From the NCBI GenBank assembly GCA_965237595.1, contig CBDEFY010000005.1:1-64000 (forward strand): a stretch of 64,000 bases of DNA. Direction: 5' to 3'. Shown here one piece after another: positions 18,021 to 27,149 of this stretch. Source of the stretch: UBA9611 sp965237595 (GTDB lineage: Bacteria; Chloroflexota; Dehalococcoidia; Lucifugimonadales; UBA3495). The notes beneath the pieces were generated by a model. That model was not told the origin of the DNA. It saw only the letters and a program-made list of their open reading frames with translations, and did not search any database. Every line of letters begins with the position of its first letter. Positions within the stretch are counted from its first letter, which is position 1. The position numbers and the translations under genes were made by a program.

Positions 18021-18920
18021 ATGTCCGACCAAATCGCCAACATCACCGACTCGCCGGCAGAGAAGCTGGCCGGAAATTTTGGCTTCACTGAAGGTCCCCT
18101 GTGGCACCCGGACGGTTATTGGCTCTTTGTCGATATCCGGAAGTTGCAGATACATAAGATGTCGCCCAGCGGCCAGTTGGAGGTTTTCCGTGAACCCAGC
18201 GGCGGGTCCAACGGCCTGACCTTCGACAAACAGGGCAACCTGATTATGTGCGAGGGAGAGAACCGGCAGGTGACACGCCGTGAGGCGGACGGCACGTATA
18301 AGCCCATCGCCACCCACTTGGACGGCAAGCGGATCAACCGCCCGAATGACGTGGTTGGCCGTTCCGACGGCACCCTCTACTTCACAGATCCCAGTGGACG
18401 GCTGACCGATGAAGAGAGGGAGTTGGACTTCAGCGGTGTGCACCGCATCAGCCCCGACGGCACTCACTCAGTGGCCACCGCCGAGACCGAGTACCCCAAC
18501 GGGCTGGCCTTCTCTCCAGACGAGCGCATATTATTTGTGGCCATCACCCGCCGGGACGCCCGCTGCCTGGAAGAGAAAGAGAAGAAGCAGGTGTGCGAGC
18601 ATCAACTGATTCGTGCCTTTGACGTGGCCGCCAATGGCAGCCTAAGCAACAGCCGGGTCTTCGCCACCATGTATTCCGCCGAGGACGGCGTTCCCGACGG
18701 CATGAAGGTGGACCAAGAAGGCCGCATCTACTGCACCGGCTCCGAAGGCTGCTGGGTGTTCGACGCCTCGGGCAACCACCTGGGCATCATCCGCCTGCCG
18801 GAGATCCCCGCCAATTGCGCCTGGGGAGGAACGGATAACCGCACTATGCTATTCACCGCCCGCACCTCGGTCTTCAGCATGCGCATGAAGACCCCCGGGA
18901 CAGTCATTCCCCGAGGCTAA
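18021..18920 (+). CDS. SMP-30/gluconolactonase family protein
   Basis: 299 residues from the ATG at 18021 (MSDQIANI). Beta-propeller signatures: FTEGPLWHPDG with the metal-binding Glu, NRPNDVV with the catalytic-site Asn, PNGLAFSPDE, and DGMKVDQEGRIYCTG with the conserved Asp. These match calcium- or zinc-dependent lactonases that open sugar lactones. The oxidase gene follows 27 bp later on the same strand. Confidence 0.88.
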   Translation: MSDQIANITDSPAEKLAGNFGFTEGPLWHPDGYWLFVDIRKLQIHKMSPSGQLEVFREPSGGSNGLTFDKQGNLIMCEGENRQVTRREADGTYKPIATHLDGKRINRPNDVVGRSDGTLYFTDPSGRLTDEERELDFSGVHRISPDGTHSVATAETEYPNGLAFSPDERILFVAITRRDARCLEEKEKKQVCEHQLIRAFDVAANGSLSNSRVFATMYSAEDGVPDGMKVDQEGRIYCTGSEGCWVFDASGNHLGIIRLPEIPANCAWGGTDNRTMLFTARTSVFSMRMKTPGTVIPRG

Positions 18921-18947
18921 GACCAGCCAGAAACCTAAAGGAACGCA

Positions 18948-20078
18948 ATGCCCGGTTATGACGCAGTAGTCATCGGTGTCGGTGGCATGGGCAGCGCCGC
19001 CGTCTACCACCTGGCCATGCGGGGGTTGAAAGTGCTGGGGCTGGAGCAGTACGACATCCCCCATGAACTGGGGTCCTCCCATGGCTACTCCCGGATGATT
19101 CGCTACACCCTACAGGAGCATCCCTCCTACGTGCCTCTGGTACGCCGCGCCTATGAGCTGTGGCACCAACTGGAGAAAGTCTCCAGGGAGCAGCTGGTGG
19201 TCACCACCGGCTCGGTCCGCGCCGGCCCACCGGAAAGCCCCTACTTTCAAAACGCGATGAAGGCCTGCGACCTCCACGACATCCCTTACGAGATATTGAC
19301 CGGCCTGGAGACAAACAAGCGGTTTCCCGGCTACCAGTTCCCAGAGGAGATTTCTTCGATCTACCAGGCCGATGGCGGCTTCCTGCTTCCGGAGCGCTGC
19401 ATCGTGGACCACGTCCGGGCCGCCCAGGAAGTGGGGGCCGAGGTCCACAGCCAGGAGACGGTGCTGGACTGGGAACCCCAAGGCGAAGGAGTGAGGGTCC
19501 GCACCAACCGGGAAACCTATACCGCCGAGAGATTGGTGGTCACGGCCGGAGCCTGGGCCGCCAAGCTGGCCCCCCAGGTGGCGAAGTACGTCGTGCCCGA
19601 ACGTCAGGTGCTGGGCTGGTTTCAACCGGAGCGTCCCGATTTGTTCCTCCCTGAATCTTTCCCAGTCTTCGGAGTTTTGGCCGAGGAGGGACACTACTAC
19701 GGTTTTCCCAGCTACAGCGTGCCCGGGTTCAAGATCGGCCGCTCTCACCATCTTCAACAGCAGGTGGACCCGGACAACATGGACCGTGAGGTGCACGCCA
19801 AAGACGAAGAGGTCCTGCGCCAGTTCACCAGCCGCTATTTCCCTCTGGCCGCAGGGCCGGTACTGAGCCTCAAGACCTGCATCTTTACCAACACCCCGGA
19901 CGAGCACTTCATCATCGACGCGCTACCGTCCCATCCCCAGGTGTCGGTGGCTGCTGGGTTCTCAGGCCACGGATTCAAGTTCGCCAGCGTTATTGGCGAG
20001 ATAATGGCCGACCTGGCCCAAAACGGTGAGACGGGCCACGACATTAGCCTATTCCGACTGGACAGATTCGCTCCTTAA
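18948..20078 (+). CDS. solA: N-methyl-L-tryptophan/sarcosine oxidase family flavoprotein
   Basis: 376 residues, the length of monomeric sarcosine oxidase and SolA. The FAD dinucleotide-binding motif VIGVGGMGSAAVYHLA is at residues 8-24, followed by LEQYDIPHELGSSHG and SRMIR. The Cys that carries covalent FAD is in SLKTCIFTNTPDEHF near residue 310, and FSGHGFKFAS is the C-terminal flavin block. The enzyme demethylates secondary N-methyl amino acids with O2 to give H2O2 and formaldehyde. The exact substrate is uncertain. Confidence 0.9.
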   Translation: MPGYDAVVIGVGGMGSAAVYHLAMRGLKVLGLEQYDIPHELGSSHGYSRMIRYTLQEHPSYVPLVRRAYELWHQLEKVSREQLVVTTGSVRAGPPESPYFQNAMKACDLHDIPYEILTGLETNKRFPGYQFPEEISSIYQADGGFLLPERCIVDHVRAAQEVGAEVHSQETVLDWEPQGEGVRVRTNRETYTAERLVVTAGAWAAKLAPQVAKYVVPERQVLGWFQPERPDLFLPESFPVFGVLAEEGHYYGFPSYSVPGFKIGRSHHLQQQVDPDNMDREVHAKDEEVLRQFTSRYFPLAAGPVLSLKTCIFTNTPDEHFIIDALPSHPQVSVAAGFSGHGFKFASVIGEIMADLAQNGETGHDISLFRLDRFAP

Positions 20079-20214
20079 TCAGCCGAGTGGCGTATTTTGG
20101 CCACCCACCGGTGGTGGGGCGTGCTTGTGAGCGAATCACCGCCGGTGATATGCTGGGCTTGCCCGCACCAATCTTAACGGTCTCCAGACCCCCTGCCGGA
20201 ACGCATTTAAACCA

Positions 20215-21102
20215 ATGGACCATCTGACCATTCACGAGACTCCAAACAAGAAGCTGGACAGCCTGATAATCGTGTTCAGCGGCTGGGCCGACGCGGCAGA
20301 GGGCGCGACCAGCGCCATTAAATTCCTGCAGCGGAAGCTCCACGCCAAGAAATTCGCGGACATCGACCCAGAAGAGTTCTACGACTTCTCCCAGACGCGT
20401 CCCTACACCTCGCGCACCAGAGACGGGAAACGCCGTATCAACTGGCCGTCCAACGAGTTTTCTTACCTAACCGATCCCAGCGGCGAGTCAGGGATAATGG
20501 TGTTCGTGGGCGTTGAGCCAAACCTAAAGTGGCGCACATTCTCCAAGACGGTGGCAAAGGTGGCCAGGGACCACGGCGTGGAATCTGTGATTCACATCGG
20601 AGCGCTGTTGGACGCAGTCCCTCACACGCGCCCGGTCAAACTAAGCGGCACCACCAGTCAACCCAAGCTCGATGAGTTCCTGAAGAGTCAAGGCATTCGA
20701 TCGTCAAACTACCAAGGCCCCACAGGCATAAGCGCTTCCGTCATGGAAGCCTGTATCAACCAAGGGATGGAATACACATCCATCTGGGGGCACACATCCC
20801 ACTACCTGCAGGCGGCGCCCAATTACCAGGTGGGCTCCATTCTGTTGCAGATCTTGGTAAAGCTCTTGAATCTGCCCCTGGACCCGACTGAACTGAAGTC
20901 AGCAGCCGACACCTTTAATGTAGAAGTAGCCAAGGCAGTTGCCAGGGACGAGCAGATTAGCTCTTATGTCGCCAAACTGGAAGGCCAGTACGACGAAGCA
21001 GTTGCCGCCATCGAGATTCCAGACCCGGCCGAACTGGTCCGCGACTTGGAGCAGTTCCTTCGGGGCGAACAGCGCCGTCCGCCCACCGACCCGTCCGCCT
21101 AG
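20215..21102 (+). CDS. PAC2 family protein
   Basis: 295 residues. PAC2 landmarks: LIIVFSGWADAAEGATSAI at the N-terminus, FADIDPEEFYDFSQTRP, VHIGALLDAVPHTRP-like text (IHIGALLDAVPHTRP) and GPTGISASVMEAC. The family is homologous to proteasome assembly chaperones, but bacterial members are found without proteasomes and have no proven role. The C-terminus is charged and Pro-rich. No operon partner is evident. Confidence 0.85.
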   Translation: MDHLTIHETPNKKLDSLIIVFSGWADAAEGATSAIKFLQRKLHAKKFADIDPEEFYDFSQTRPYTSRTRDGKRRINWPSNEFSYLTDPSGESGIMVFVGVEPNLKWRTFSKTVAKVARDHGVESVIHIGALLDAVPHTRPVKLSGTTSQPKLDEFLKSQGIRSSNYQGPTGISASVMEACINQGMEYTSIWGHTSHYLQAAPNYQVGSILLQILVKLLNLPLDPTELKSAADTFNVEVAKAVARDEQISSYVAKLEGQYDEAVAAIEIPDPAELVRDLEQFLRGEQRRPPTDPSA

Positions 21103-21370
21103 GTTCAGGCCCCGGCGTCCCTCCAGCTACAACCCAAATGCTGCTGTTTTGACGAAATCGGCCAGCCGAAGCTGTAAGATAGTAGCTGTGATTTAGGTTC
21201 AACCAGGCACAATCCGATAACTATTGGTGCGTCGGACCAGCCTACGTGTTGACTTGCGAATGCCGATAGTATATATCTGGTTGGCGATTTGGGCGGCCGA
21301 GAGTCAGCCCCCTCCCCACATTCGCGCCGGTAACAAGTGGATAGAAATCCCGCCCACGGCACAAAAATCC

Positions 21371-21748
21371 GTGCTCAAGGACCTGCAGGCCGAATACAAG
21401 GTAGCCTTCACGCTCATCGCCCAAGACCTGGCCACGGTGCGCTATATGTGCACCTGGGTGGCGGTAATGTACCTGGGGCAGATTGTGGAGCTTGCGCCGG
21501 TGCAGGAGCTGTTCACCAACCCGTCCCACCCGTACACTAAAGCCCTGATGTCGGCGGCTTTGCCGTCCCATCCCGACATGGAACAGGAGGAGATAATCCT
21601 CCAGGGTGAGGTCCCCTCGCCCCTCAATCCACCGGCGGGCTGCTACTTCCACCCCCGATGCCCTGCGGCCATGGACCATCGCGCCGTAGATAAGCCGGTG
21701 GTCAAAGATATTGAGCCCGGGCACACGCTTTCGTGCCACCTGTTTTAG
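21371..21748 (+). pseudogene. C-terminal remnant of an oligopeptide/dipeptide ABC transporter ATPase
   Basis: Only the last part of a Dpp/OppD/F-type ATPase survives. It starts around VLKDLQAEYKVAF, with VAVMYLGQIVELAP, then the oligopeptide C-terminal extension NPSHPYTKALMSA, and the Cys-containing end CYFHPRCPAAM. Walker A, the signature motif and Walker B are absent. The switch histidine of IAHDL is changed to Gln (IAQDL), so the remnant has drifted. A terminator follows. Confidence 0.8.
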
Positions 21749-21778
21749 CCTTCCCAGCATCAGATTAGCAACGTAGAT

Positions 21779-21809
21779 CCGGGAGGCTAAGCCTCCCGGG
21801 TTTTTATTA
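21779..21809 (+). terminator. Rho-independent terminator
   Basis: CCGGGAGGC (21779-21787), 3-nt loop, GCCTCCCGG (21791-21799), then G and TTTTTATTA. Classic form. It follows the ABC ATPase remnant. Confidence 0.85.
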
Positions 21810-21899
21810 TTAATGGGGCGGGTGCTAAAATCTGCAGCGGCGTCAGCCCGATAGTCCACTTCGAGCTGCCGCGTCTTAATTTTGAATCGACTAGAGACG

Positions 21900-22703
21900 A
21901 TGCCCAAGACCAGCGTTAGAAAAAGGGCTCCCAGGACCAAAAGCAAGGCTGAGATCGCTCGGACCATCAAGTTGATGACCGAGCAATACGGTCCATTCTC
22001 CGCCGAGCCACGCCTGCCGCCCATGGATGAGATGGTGTTCACCATCCTTTCCCAGCACACCTCTGACATCAACTCCAGCCGTGCCTTCCGGCGGTTGATG
22101 GACCGCTTCGGCACGCTGGAAGAGGTTGCGGTGGCCGAGATCGCTGAAATCGAGAAGGCCATAGCGCCTGGAGGTCTGGCCAAGATAAAGGCGCCCCGCA
22201 TCAAGTTGGTCCTGAACAAAGTGCTGGAGCTGAACGGCTCGCTAGACCTGTCGTTCCTCCGAGAGATGCCTCTGAACGAGGCCAAGGCCTGGCTCCGGCA
22301 GTTGCCCGGCATCGGCCCAAAGTCGGCCGGAATCGTGCTAAGCTTCTCCCTGGGCATGCCGGCCATGGCCATCGACACTCACATCTACCGGGTGTGCCAG
22401 CGCCTGGGGGTCATCGGCCCCAAGGTGAGCGCAGACAAGGCCCACGACATACTGGAAGCCAAAGTCGATCCTGAGGAAGTATTCAACTTCCACGTTTCGT
22501 ACATCAACCACGGCCGCCAGGTGTGCCGGGCCCAACGGCCCATGTGTCCCGGATGCGTGGTTGGAGGCCTCTGTCCGTCCAGAAAGAAGTTCATGACCAA
22601 ACCAGAGCTGGCCGAATTGGCCGCCGCCGAAGAGCGGACCCTGGCGGGAACCGGAAGGTCTGCCATGCCTCACGTCCCCCGGACCGAAGCCCACCCGTGC
22701 TAA
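21900..22703 (+). CDS. Endonuclease III-like HhH-GPD DNA glycosylase
   Basis: 267 residues from the ATG at 21900 (an upstream TTG at 21882 is also possible). The helix-hairpin-helix is LPGIGPKSAGIVLSF with catalytic-type Lys141, and the catalytic Asp is in AIDTHIYRV (D159). A 4Fe-4S cluster motif C-x6-C-x2-C-x5-C is visible (CRAQRPMCPGC to LC). These are the features of Nth, a bifunctional glycosylase/AP lyase that removes oxidised pyrimidines. The C-terminal 35 residues are an extension beyond the cluster. Confidence 0.9.
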   Translation: MPKTSVRKRAPRTKSKAEIARTIKLMTEQYGPFSAEPRLPPMDEMVFTILSQHTSDINSSRAFRRLMDRFGTLEEVAVAEIAEIEKAIAPGGLAKIKAPRIKLVLNKVLELNGSLDLSFLREMPLNEAKAWLRQLPGIGPKSAGIVLSFSLGMPAMAIDTHIYRVCQRLGVIGPKVSADKAHDILEAKVDPEEVFNFHVSYINHGRQVCRAQRPMCPGCVVGGLCPSRKKFMTKPELAELAAAEERTLAGTGRSAMPHVPRTEAHPC

Positions 22704-22728
22704 GCACGATCAAAAAAGAGTAAGCGAC

Positions 22729-23760
22729 ATGAAAGTAGGGATCATCAACATTACCGGTTACGCGGGCAGCGAGTTGGCCCGTATCCTGTACCGTCACCCG
22801 GAGGTGGAAGTGACTTCGGTCACGGGCAGAAGCGCCGCTGGCCAGCAGTTGAACGATGTTTTTCCCCACTTGTCCGCCATGGACCTGACCATTGAGGCGG
22901 AACTGAGCGGCAGCCTGGACCTGGTGTTCTCGGCCCTGCCCCACAAGGCCAGCGCCGAGGCGTGCATCCCGGTGCTGGAACAGGGCGTGAAGGTGGTCGA
23001 CATCAGTGCCGACTTTCGCTTGAAGCAGGCCGACGAATACGAAGAATGGTATGGCGTTGCTCACCAGGACCCCACTTACCTTGAGGAGGCCGTCTACGGT
23101 CTCACCGAGTTGCACCGCGAGGACGTCAAGCCGGCCCGATTGGTCGCCAACCCGGGTTGTTACCCCACCAGCGCCATCTTGGGCTTGGCCCCGGCCGTTT
23201 CCCAGGGTGTCATTACCCAAGACATCATCGTGGACAGCAAATCGGGGGTGTCGGGCGGAGGCCGGAGCCTAACTTTGACCAACCACTTCTCCGAGGTCAA
23301 CGAGAACGTCTTTGCCTACGCGCTTAACGGCCACCGGCACCTGCCGGAGATTACACAGGAGCTAACTCCGTTGGCCGGAAAACCGCTGAACCTGACCTTC
23401 CTGACCCACCTGATTCCCATGACCCGGGGCATACTCAGTTCCTGCTACGCCACCTTGACCGACGCGGAGGAATGGACCGGCGACGAAGGCAAGAAGAAAA
23501 TCATGGACCTGTACCGGGACTACTATGCCGACGACCCTTTCGTGCAGGTAGTGCCCGCCTCTCCCCAGACCAAGCACACCCTGGGCAACAACCTGTGCCT
23601 CGTCCACCCGGTGATCGACGAGCGCACTGGACGGTTGATTGTCATCAGCTGTCTGGACAACTTGGTGAAAGGGGCCGCCGGCCAGGCCGTGCAGAACATG
23701 AACGTCATGTGCGGCTTCCCCGAAGAAACGTCCCTGGAAGCGCTGGCGGTTTACCCGTAG
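22729..23760 (+). CDS. argC: N-acetyl-gamma-glutamyl-phosphate reductase
   Basis: 343 residues. NITGYAGSELARIL at the N-terminus binds NADP and the catalytic Cys144 is in NPGCYPTSA. SGVSGGGRSLT and GHRHLPEI are conserved substrate blocks. It catalyses the third step of arginine synthesis. It lies 26 bp downstream of the nth-like gene. No other arg genes are in the window. Confidence 0.95.
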   Translation: MKVGIINITGYAGSELARILYRHPEVEVTSVTGRSAAGQQLNDVFPHLSAMDLTIEAELSGSLDLVFSALPHKASAEACIPVLEQGVKVVDISADFRLKQADEYEEWYGVAHQDPTYLEEAVYGLTELHREDVKPARLVANPGCYPTSAILGLAPAVSQGVITQDIIVDSKSGVSGGGRSLTLTNHFSEVNENVFAYALNGHRHLPEITQELTPLAGKPLNLTFLTHLIPMTRGILSSCYATLTDAEEWTGDEGKKKIMDLYRDYYADDPFVQVVPASPQTKHTLGNNLCLVHPVIDERTGRLIVISCLDNLVKGAAGQAVQNMNVMCGFPEETSLEALAVYP

Positions 23761-23827
23761 CCATCAGCTATCAGCCGTCAGCCGGGTTCCTACCAATGGC
23801 ATCCTGGCTATAGTAGAATACGCCTGT

Positions 23828-23906
23828 GCCCCGGTCGTCTAGCCCGGTCTAGGACGCCACCCTTTCAAGGTGGAGATCATGGGATCGAAGCCCATCCGGG
23901 GTACCA
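23828..23906 (+). tRNA. tRNA-Glu (TTC)
   Basis: Acceptor GCCCCGG pairs with CCGGGGT (G-U at the first pair), anticodon arm CCACC-CTTTCAA-GGTGG gives anticodon TTC, and the T loop is TCGAAG. CCA is encoded (23904-23906). Confidence 0.95.
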
Positions 23907-23960
23907 AAGCAGCTAAAACACGTTCAAAATCGGCCGATAGGTTTGGGGGCTGCACGATGA

Positions 23961-24194
23961 ATGAACGACAAAGAGCTTTCTGATCTAGACCTTCTGCATG
24001 ATCTACACCCTGGTTTAGCGCAATTCATCAGTGACCTACGCCGTGATTTAGAGATTTTCGATGGCTCTAAGGTGGGGTCCGGCACTCCGCCGGTTCGGCC
24101 CCGTATACATGAACATCAACTGACCGACAATTTTGCCTTGACACCTGGCTTGGGGCAATATACCATCGCCGCACAGTCGGGAGGACGGTGGTGA
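23961..24194 (+). CDS. Short ORF, uncertain
   Basis: 77 codons (MNDKELSDLDLLHDLHPGLA...). No family is recognised and there is no clear ribosome binding site. It fills the gap between tRNA-Glu and the dCTP deaminase-like pseudogene, and a terminator hairpin follows. It may be a real small gene or debris. Confidence 0.25.
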   Translation: MNDKELSDLDLLHDLHPGLAQFISDLRRDLEIFDGSKVGSGTPPVRPRIHEHQLTDNFALTPGLGQYTIAAQSGGRW

Positions 24195-24212
24195 TGGAAA
24201 GAGATTGCCTGT

Positions 24213-24238
24213 TTGCCCTCGGGCAACGGGCTTTTTTT
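24213..24238 (+). terminator. Rho-independent terminator
   Basis: GCCC (24215-24218) pairs with GGGC (24228-24231) immediately before seven Ts (24232-24238). An alternative inner hairpin TTGCCC/GGGCAA overlaps it. It may end the tRNA-Glu transcript. Confidence 0.6.
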
Positions 24239-24319
24239 ACTCCTGATTCGGCGACCACGATTGTTCTACGGGACATCGACAGCGCACAATAATCTGCTTT
24301 TTCCAACCCGTAATAAGTT

Positions 24320-24511
24320 TTGGCATTCGATTGGACAGAATTCGAGGACCTGATATCACTAAATGAACGTGTGAAAATGGTCCTGCAAGAGGCCCGGGAA
24401 AATGGCACATGCCCCGAATGCGGTACTCAAGTGGTGTCTGGTGTAGGGTCCGGCAATGTGGAGGAGGGAGTGTTTTGCACTTTAAGGAGTGTTATTCCGG
24501 ATTTAGGCTGA
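24320..24511 (+). CDS. Short zinc-ribbon-like ORF, uncertain
   Basis: A TTG-started frame of 63 codons, with an N-terminal helix (FDWTEFEDLISLNERVKM) and one CPEC pair. A later single Cys is not enough for a full ribbon. It is upstream of a decayed gene and could itself be a truncated relic. Confidence 0.25.
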   Translation: MAFDWTEFEDLISLNERVKMVLQEARENGTCPECGTQVVSGVGSGNVEEGVFCTLRSVIPDLG

Positions 24512-25705
24512 AGATGATACAAAGATTTAATCCACCAGGTCGCAACTGAGTCAATCATGTTCGATGCAATTAACGAAATCGAGAACGGCGGAATCTTGAC
24601 AGCCCATTGGTTAAGACAGGCCGCTCAAGACAACATTATTTACAGCGACATATACAAGATTCAGGAGCAAAATTTTCAACCGGCGAGCCTCGACCTCAGC
24701 CTGGGTGAGACAGCGTATAGCCTTCAGTGCAGCTTTTTGCCCTATGCGGGCAGCGTCGAAGGCCAGTTGCAACGGCTTAAGATCGGTGACATCGATATTG
24801 GCGACGGGGCTGTCTTGGAGAAAAACCGTCCTTACTTGATTCCGCTACTCGAGGAACTCCGGCTACCCAATGGTATTCGTGCCAGAACTAACCCAAAAAG
24901 TTCGACGGGAAGGCTCGACATCTTCACTAGAGTCATCACCGACGAAAACGACCGCTTTGACGACATCTCTAGATGGCTATAAAGGACGTATGTTTCTGGA
25001 GGTGTTTTCGAGGTCGTTTGCTATCAAGGTGCAAACAAGATTCTCCTTTGAACCAGCTTCGTTTGTTCAAAGGAGAATCGGAATGCGAACTTGGGGAGCT
25101 CAAACAGGTACACGAAACCAAACCGATAGTATTTGAAAAGGACGGTCAACTAGGAAATCTGACGCAGCCGAATGAAGACAACACCCTTGGGCTTAGTATT
25201 GATCTTATCGGTACATACCGGGGGATAGGTTACAGAGCGAAAAAGAACAGCGCCCTCCTCGACTTGTCGCGGACAGATCACTATGCTGCGGGGGATTTTT
25301 GGGAGCCTGTTTTTCCTGACGAAGATTCCCCACTTATTTTGGAACCAGAGGAATTTTACTTGTTGTCGTCTACCGAACGAGTATCAATTCCACCTGAATA
25401 TGCGGCCGAGATGACCGCGTATGAAACGTCAAGTGGCGAACTTCGCACCCATTATGCCGGTTTTTTCGATCCTGGATTCGGCTACGGTGAAGATGGCCGA
25501 CTTACCGGGGTCCAGCCTGTCTTAGAGGTTAGGGCACATGATGTCCCGTTCATGATTGGGCCAGGCCAAAAAGTCTGCACCCTGACGTTCCAGCGTATGC
25601 TCGAAACACCCAAAGTGAGGTGGACCCGGAAATTCGGACAGGTGGTTAAGTGAGAGTTCTGCTCCTAAAATAGCCACAGCTGTTGCTGTGAGGGAGGAGT
25701 GGGAC

Positions 25706-25990
25706 ATGTCAAAAGAGCGGAGGAAGCACAGCCCAACATTCAAGGCCAAGGTGGCCCTGGAAGCGGTGAAGGGTGAAGAGACGGTGGCCCAACTGGCCGC
25801 CCGCTACGAGGTCCATCCCGGGCAGATCCAGGCCTGGAAGAAGTCCTTGTTGGAAGGAGCGGTCGGCGTCTTTGGTGGGAACCAAGACAAACGCCAGAAG
25901 AGCGATGCGGTCCTTGTTGCCCGGCTCTATCAGCAGATCGGCCAACTGAAGGTTGAGCGGGATTTCTTGGCGGAGAGGCTCGGTCCATGA
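25706..25990 (+). CDS. IS3-family transposase OrfA (helix-turn-helix)
   Basis: 94 residues from the ATG at 25706 with GGAGG upstream. The HTH_Tnp_1 domain runs FKAKVALEAVKGEETVAQLA followed by YEVHPGQIQAWKK, with a leucine-rich C-terminal coiled coil (QQIGQLKVERDFLAERL). It binds the terminal repeats. Its TGA overlaps the OrfB ATG (ATGA), so OrfB may be made by coupling or frameshifting. Confidence 0.92.
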   Translation: MSKERRKHSPTFKAKVALEAVKGEETVAQLAARYEVHPGQIQAWKKSLLEGAVGVFGGNQDKRQKSDAVLVARLYQQIGQLKVERDFLAERLGP

Positions 25991-26931
25991 GCCGGGAGCG
26001 GCGGCGGGAGATGGTGGACCGGCGGCACCCAGCCTTGTCCACAGTGAGACAGTGCGCCTTACTGAGCATCAGCAGGTCCAGCCTAAACTACCGGCGCAAG
26101 GGGACTTGCTTGGAGAACCTGACCGTGATGAAGGCGATGGACCACCAGTACCTAAGTACCCCCTTCTACGGGTCGCGGCGCATGAGGGTCTGGCTGGGCA
26201 CTCAAGGTCACAGGGTGAACCGGAAGCGGGTCCAGCGTCTGATGCGGACCATGGGACTACGTGCCATCTACCGGTGGCCCCGGACCAGCAAGCCGGGGCC
26301 AGGGCACAAGGTGTATCCCTACCTCCTGAGCGGCATGGAGATCACCAGACCAAATCAGGTGTGGGCCGCCGACATCACCTACATCCCCATGGCCAAGGGT
26401 TTCTTATACCTGGTGGCCATCATGGATTGGTACACGCGGTACGTGGTGGCCTGGCGTCTTTCCAACACCTTGGATGCTGATTTCTGTGTCGAGACATTGG
26501 AGGAAGCGCTTGGCAAGGGGAAGCCAGAGGTCTTCAACACCGACCAGGGCAGCCAGTTCACCGGCGAAGCCTTCACCGGTCTCCTAGAGCAGCACGGAGT
26601 GAGAATCAGCATGGACGGGAAGGGACGCTACACCGACAACATCTTGTTGGAGCGGCTGTGGCGCACGGTTAAGTACGAGGAGGTCTACCTGAAAGCCTAC
26701 TCCAACGGGCGAGAAGCCAAGGCCGGGCTTGACGCATACTTCAGCTTCTACAACAACCAAAGACCCCACCAGGCCTTGGGCTACCGGACACCGGCTGAGG
26801 TGTTCAAAGGAGACTTGGCGCCATCAGATGAACGGTCAATCAATGGGAAACGGGCACCGAACGGAGCGTTCTCAGACCTTGGAAAGACGGCGGAACTCCC
26901 ACTTAGTTTTGCACCAAACCTGTCCAACTGA
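25987..26931 (+). CDS. IS3-family transposase OrfB (DDE integrase)
   Basis: 314 residues. An N-terminal HTH_21-type region (FYGSRRMRVWLGTQGHRVNR) precedes the rve integrase core with catalytic Asp in WAADITYIP, Asp in FNTDQGSQFTG and Glu in ILLERLWRTVKYE. NNQRPHQALGYRTPAEVF is the typical C-terminus. All three catalytic residues are intact. Confidence 0.94.
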   Translation: MSRERRREMVDRRHPALSTVRQCALLSISRSSLNYRRKGTCLENLTVMKAMDHQYLSTPFYGSRRMRVWLGTQGHRVNRKRVQRLMRTMGLRAIYRWPRTSKPGPGHKVYPYLLSGMEITRPNQVWAADITYIPMAKGFLYLVAIMDWYTRYVVAWRLSNTLDADFCVETLEEALGKGKPEVFNTDQGSQFTGEAFTGLLEQHGVRISMDGKGRYTDNILLERLWRTVKYEEVYLKAYSNGREAKAGLDAYFSFYNNQRPHQALGYRTPAEVFKGDLAPSDERSINGKRAPNGAFSDLGKTAELPLSFAPNLSN

Positions 26932-27097
26932 TTGGGTCCACCTCAAAGAGTGGTACGGACCTAAGGTGGGCTCATCGTATCAAGAGGCGGGGCGGATATT
27001 GAGTAAGCACTTCTCCCCGAAACTTACGACTCGTCAGCTGTCGATGTTCGAAGGTCGGATGGGTTAGCCTTTCCAGTCCGGAGTTGATATAAACCCC

Positions 27098-27131
27098 AAA
27101 GAACCTCGCGGCCTGAACCGCGGGGCTCTTT
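27098..27131 (+). terminator. Imperfect hairpin between the dCTP deaminase remnant and the next gene
   Basis: 14-nt arms 27098-27111 and 27118-27131 pair with two mismatches around a 6-nt loop. The descending arm ends in CTCTTTG. It is likely the original terminator of the deaminase gene. Confidence 0.5.
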
Positions 27132-27149
27132 GAATTTGGGGGACCTGAC

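Larger units (their letters stand above)
25616..26945 (+). mobile_element. Complete IS3-family insertion sequence, 1330 bp
   Basis: Terminal inverted repeats start TGAGGTGGACCC at 25616 and end GGGTCCACCTCA at 26945, with further matches inside (GGACAGGT). It is flanked by a 3-bp direct repeat AAG (25613-25615 and 26946-26948), the expected target duplication. Removing the IS and one AAG joins the deaminase reading frame exactly (CCC AAA GAG TGG). OrfA and OrfB are both open, so the copy may be active. Confidence 0.92.
24557..27067 (+). pseudogene. 2'-deoxycytidine 5'-triphosphate deaminase-like gene, frameshifted and split by an IS
   Basis: The first frame (24557-24982) has PASLDLSLGETAYS and LRLPNGIRARTNPKSSTGRLD, the dCTP deaminase core. 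Homology moves to frame 2 at about 24965 (GYKGRMFLEVFSR) and to frame 3 at about 25050 (LNQLRLFKGESE), where one extra T in TCCTTTGAAC would explain the shift. It then runs through the second half-domain (LSIDLIGTYRGIGYRAKK, DFWEPVFP, EVRAHDVPFMIGPGQ). The IS at 25616-26945 enters after LETPK. On the far side the same frame resumes as EWYGPKVGSSYQ and SKHFSPKLTTRQ to a TAG at 27065-27067. The length and duplicated fold match the long (about 365-residue) form of the enzyme, which deaminates dCTP to dUTP. Confidence 0.85.

Noticed and set aside
26729..27067. ORF of 112 codons downstream of the first IS as a gene
   Set aside because: It is a chimera of an out-of-frame IS tail and the displaced 3' end of the deaminase-like gene.
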